Of a stretch of DNA of 64,000 nucleotides, positions 63,045-64,000 are shown piece after piece; position 1 is the stretch's first letter, and every line of letters starts with the position of its first letter. The translations under genes were made by a program, and so were the position numbers. The stretch is from Bosea vaviloviae. GTDB taxonomy: Bacteria > Pseudomonadota > Alphaproteobacteria > Rhizobiales > Beijerinckiaceae. The notes beneath the pieces are model-generated. The model was not told the DNA's origin. It was given only the letters and a program-made list of their open reading frames with translations, and did not search any database. The stretch covers positions 3,215,001 through 3,279,000 of the forward strand of contig NZ_CP017147.1 in NCBI RefSeq assembly GCF_001741865.1, read 5' to 3'.

Positions 63045-63533
63045 TTGAGCTTTAGCACCACAACCCAATCGGCGCCCGCCGAACCTGAGCGCTCAGTCTT
63101 TATCGTTCACGGACGAGATCCCCACCCGCGCGAGGCCGTGGCAAGGTTTCTGGAGCGCATCGGCTTCAGTGTTATCATCTTGCACGAACAAGCAAACGGC
63201 GGGCATACGATAATCGAGAAGTTCGAGAAGCACGGCAAAGTTGGTTTCGCTGTCGTACCGTTGACCCCTGACGATATAGGTGGTCTCCAAGGAGAGCGGC
63301 AGCACCCCCGCGCTCGGCAGAACGTAATCCTTGAACTCGGCTACTTCATTGGCCGGCTGGGTCGCAATCGCGTGGTCGCTCTGAAATCGGGCGACATTGA
63401 ACTTCCTTCTGACTTTTTCGGTGTCGCTTATCAGGAATTCGATCCAGCCGGCGCATGGCAGCGGGCTTTGGCATCGGAACTCCAAGAGGCCGGTTACGAC
63501 ATCGAATGGAATGTTGTGATGGGAAAGCGCTAG
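63045..63533 (+). CDS. TIR-like nucleotide-binding protein (PF10137 type)
   Basis: A 162-aa protein consisting of a single TIR-like domain: SVFIVHGRDPHPREAVARFL, GFSVIILHEQANGGHTIIEK, GFAVVPLTPDDIGGLQGERQ, RQNVILELGYFIGRLGRNRV with the conserved Glu in LELGYF expected for NAD-hydrolysing TIR proteins. Relatives serve as effectors in CBASS, Pycsar and other antiphage systems or stand alone. The start is a TTG at 63045 after AAAGAG; the short upstream frame ending at 63056 is in a different phase. It has no cyclase next to it within the window; the partner may lie beyond 64000. Confidence 0.87.
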   Translation: MSFSTTTQSAPAEPERSVFIVHGRDPHPREAVARFLERIGFSVIILHEQANGGHTIIEKFEKHGKVGFAVVPLTPDDIGGLQGERQHPRARQNVILELGYFIGRLGRNRVVALKSGDIELPSDFFGVAYQEFDPAGAWQRALASELQEAGYDIEWNVVMGKR

Positions 63534-63894
63534 CTGCTTGACCGGCGCTAACCATCATTTTGCTGCTGAGAAAGCGGTAATTCCTCGGCCTTGCGGGCAC
63601 GCCTGCGCGGTCTGTGACAGCGGTGGGTCGCCCATCCGGCAATCGGTGGGGTTGGCGGAAGGGTCCGCCACTCGCCGATGCATCGATTTTGCTAAGTAAA
63701 TCTAACGTCGTAAATCGTTACCAGTATAGCAGTTCGGCGTTGCAGGAGCAAGCTTCCTAATACCTCTTGCCAGGCCGTGCTCAGTCCTTTCTGAAGTGGA
63801 GCGGCTAGAAGCTGCTGATCTTTTGCCGTGACTGATTGCAAGTCCACCCAATTTGCGCTCTATTGTGAGCGCTACGCGGTTTTGGGCTTGGGGG
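63534..63894. other. intergenic region after the TIR-like gene
   Basis: About 360 bases of lower GC content without a supported gene. Short frames exist but carry no family sequence or ribosome binding site. The composition resembles that of the region around the TIR-like gene and suggests one accessory block. Confidence 0.5.
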
Positions 63895-64000
63895 ATGCGC
63901 TTGTTCCGGTCAATGGCTAGTATGCTGCTTGCGCTGAGCCAGCGCTTGATGACGCTTGCTGAGTTGGCAAGAGATGATCGAAGTGGTACTGCAATTGGCT
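63895..64000 (+). CDS. possible start of an unrecognised gene running off the window
   Basis: An ATG at 63895 is preceded by a G-rich stretch (TTGGGGG) and opens a frame MRLFRSMASMLLALSQRLMT that continues to the window end without a stop. Only ~35 residues are visible. It may be the next gene of the accessory block, possibly a partner of the TIR-like gene, or a chance frame. Confidence 0.3.
   Translation, partial: MRLFRSMASMLLALSQRLMTLAELARDDRSGTAIG

Noticed and set aside
1..64000. tRNA, rRNA, riboswitch or prophage integrase/att site
   Set aside because: Scanning for tRNA-like cloverleaf ends, rRNA cores and integrase motifs gave nothing I could support; a dedicated covariance search was not possible.

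Overview
The window reads as chromosomal DNA from a GC-rich alphaproteobacterium of the Hyphomicrobiales (Rhizobiales). A Bosea-like genome is my best guess, based on family content (HWE kinase, DUF3008, DUF1330, MHYT-GGDEF-EAL) and on dispersed palindromic elements of a rhizobial type. The genus is inference. I see no rRNA, tRNA, CRISPR array or replication origin.

Layout. 1-7239: an exopolysaccharide operon on the + strand (ligase/polymerase, polysaccharide deacetylase, two GT4 glycosyltransferases, a methyltransferase fused to a GH5 hydrolase, an acyltransferase), with every junction overlapping. 7600-12047: a DUF4173 membrane protein, an OmpR-type response regulator with its histidine kinase, and a DUF2809 membrane protein. 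12048-19325: a gene-poor flank and a two-gene module consisting of a 1469-aa protein (DUF4297/Cap4-like nuclease plus STAND NTPase plus long helical C-terminus) and an overlapping 466-aa partner of unknown family. This is the best candidate for an undescribed antiphage system. 19326-26621: two paralogous O-methyltransferases around an IS3 transposase relic, acylphosphatase, an RNB ribonuclease bracketed by a ~425-bp direct repeat of an ABC-transporter tail, and the intact ABC transporter.

26964-38402: secreted hydrolase, AraC/hydrolase divergent pair, CBS protein, a run of small stress-type proteins, VOC and GNAT enzymes, an MHYT-PAS-GGDEF-EAL protein, an AraC-GyrI regulator and an MFS relic. 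38480-43985: a copper/silver efflux operon (Cys-rich protein, FixH-like protein, CusB, CusA) without CusC. 44269-50001: a TIM-barrel/cupin fusion divergent from a lone molybdenum hydroxylase large subunit, a small exported protein and an S10 peptidase. 50146-55612: a redox/detoxification cluster of small, mostly exported proteins (two HNL-type cupins, a frameshifted cyclophilin-like gene, LysR, duplicated carboxymuconolactone decarboxylase, SDR, ABM, DUF1330).

55776-64000: topoisomerase IB, a protein with a 5-residue repeat tail, two divergent 24-aa membrane microproteins, a multi-helix membrane protein, a dehalogenase-like hydrolase divergent from an atypical NRAMP transporter across an 18-bp tandem repeat, an HWE histidine kinase and a TIR-like gene behind an AT-rich palindromic promoter region. 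The two defence-like loci (13099-18905 and 63045-63533) are the accessory parts of an otherwise ordinary chromosome segment.
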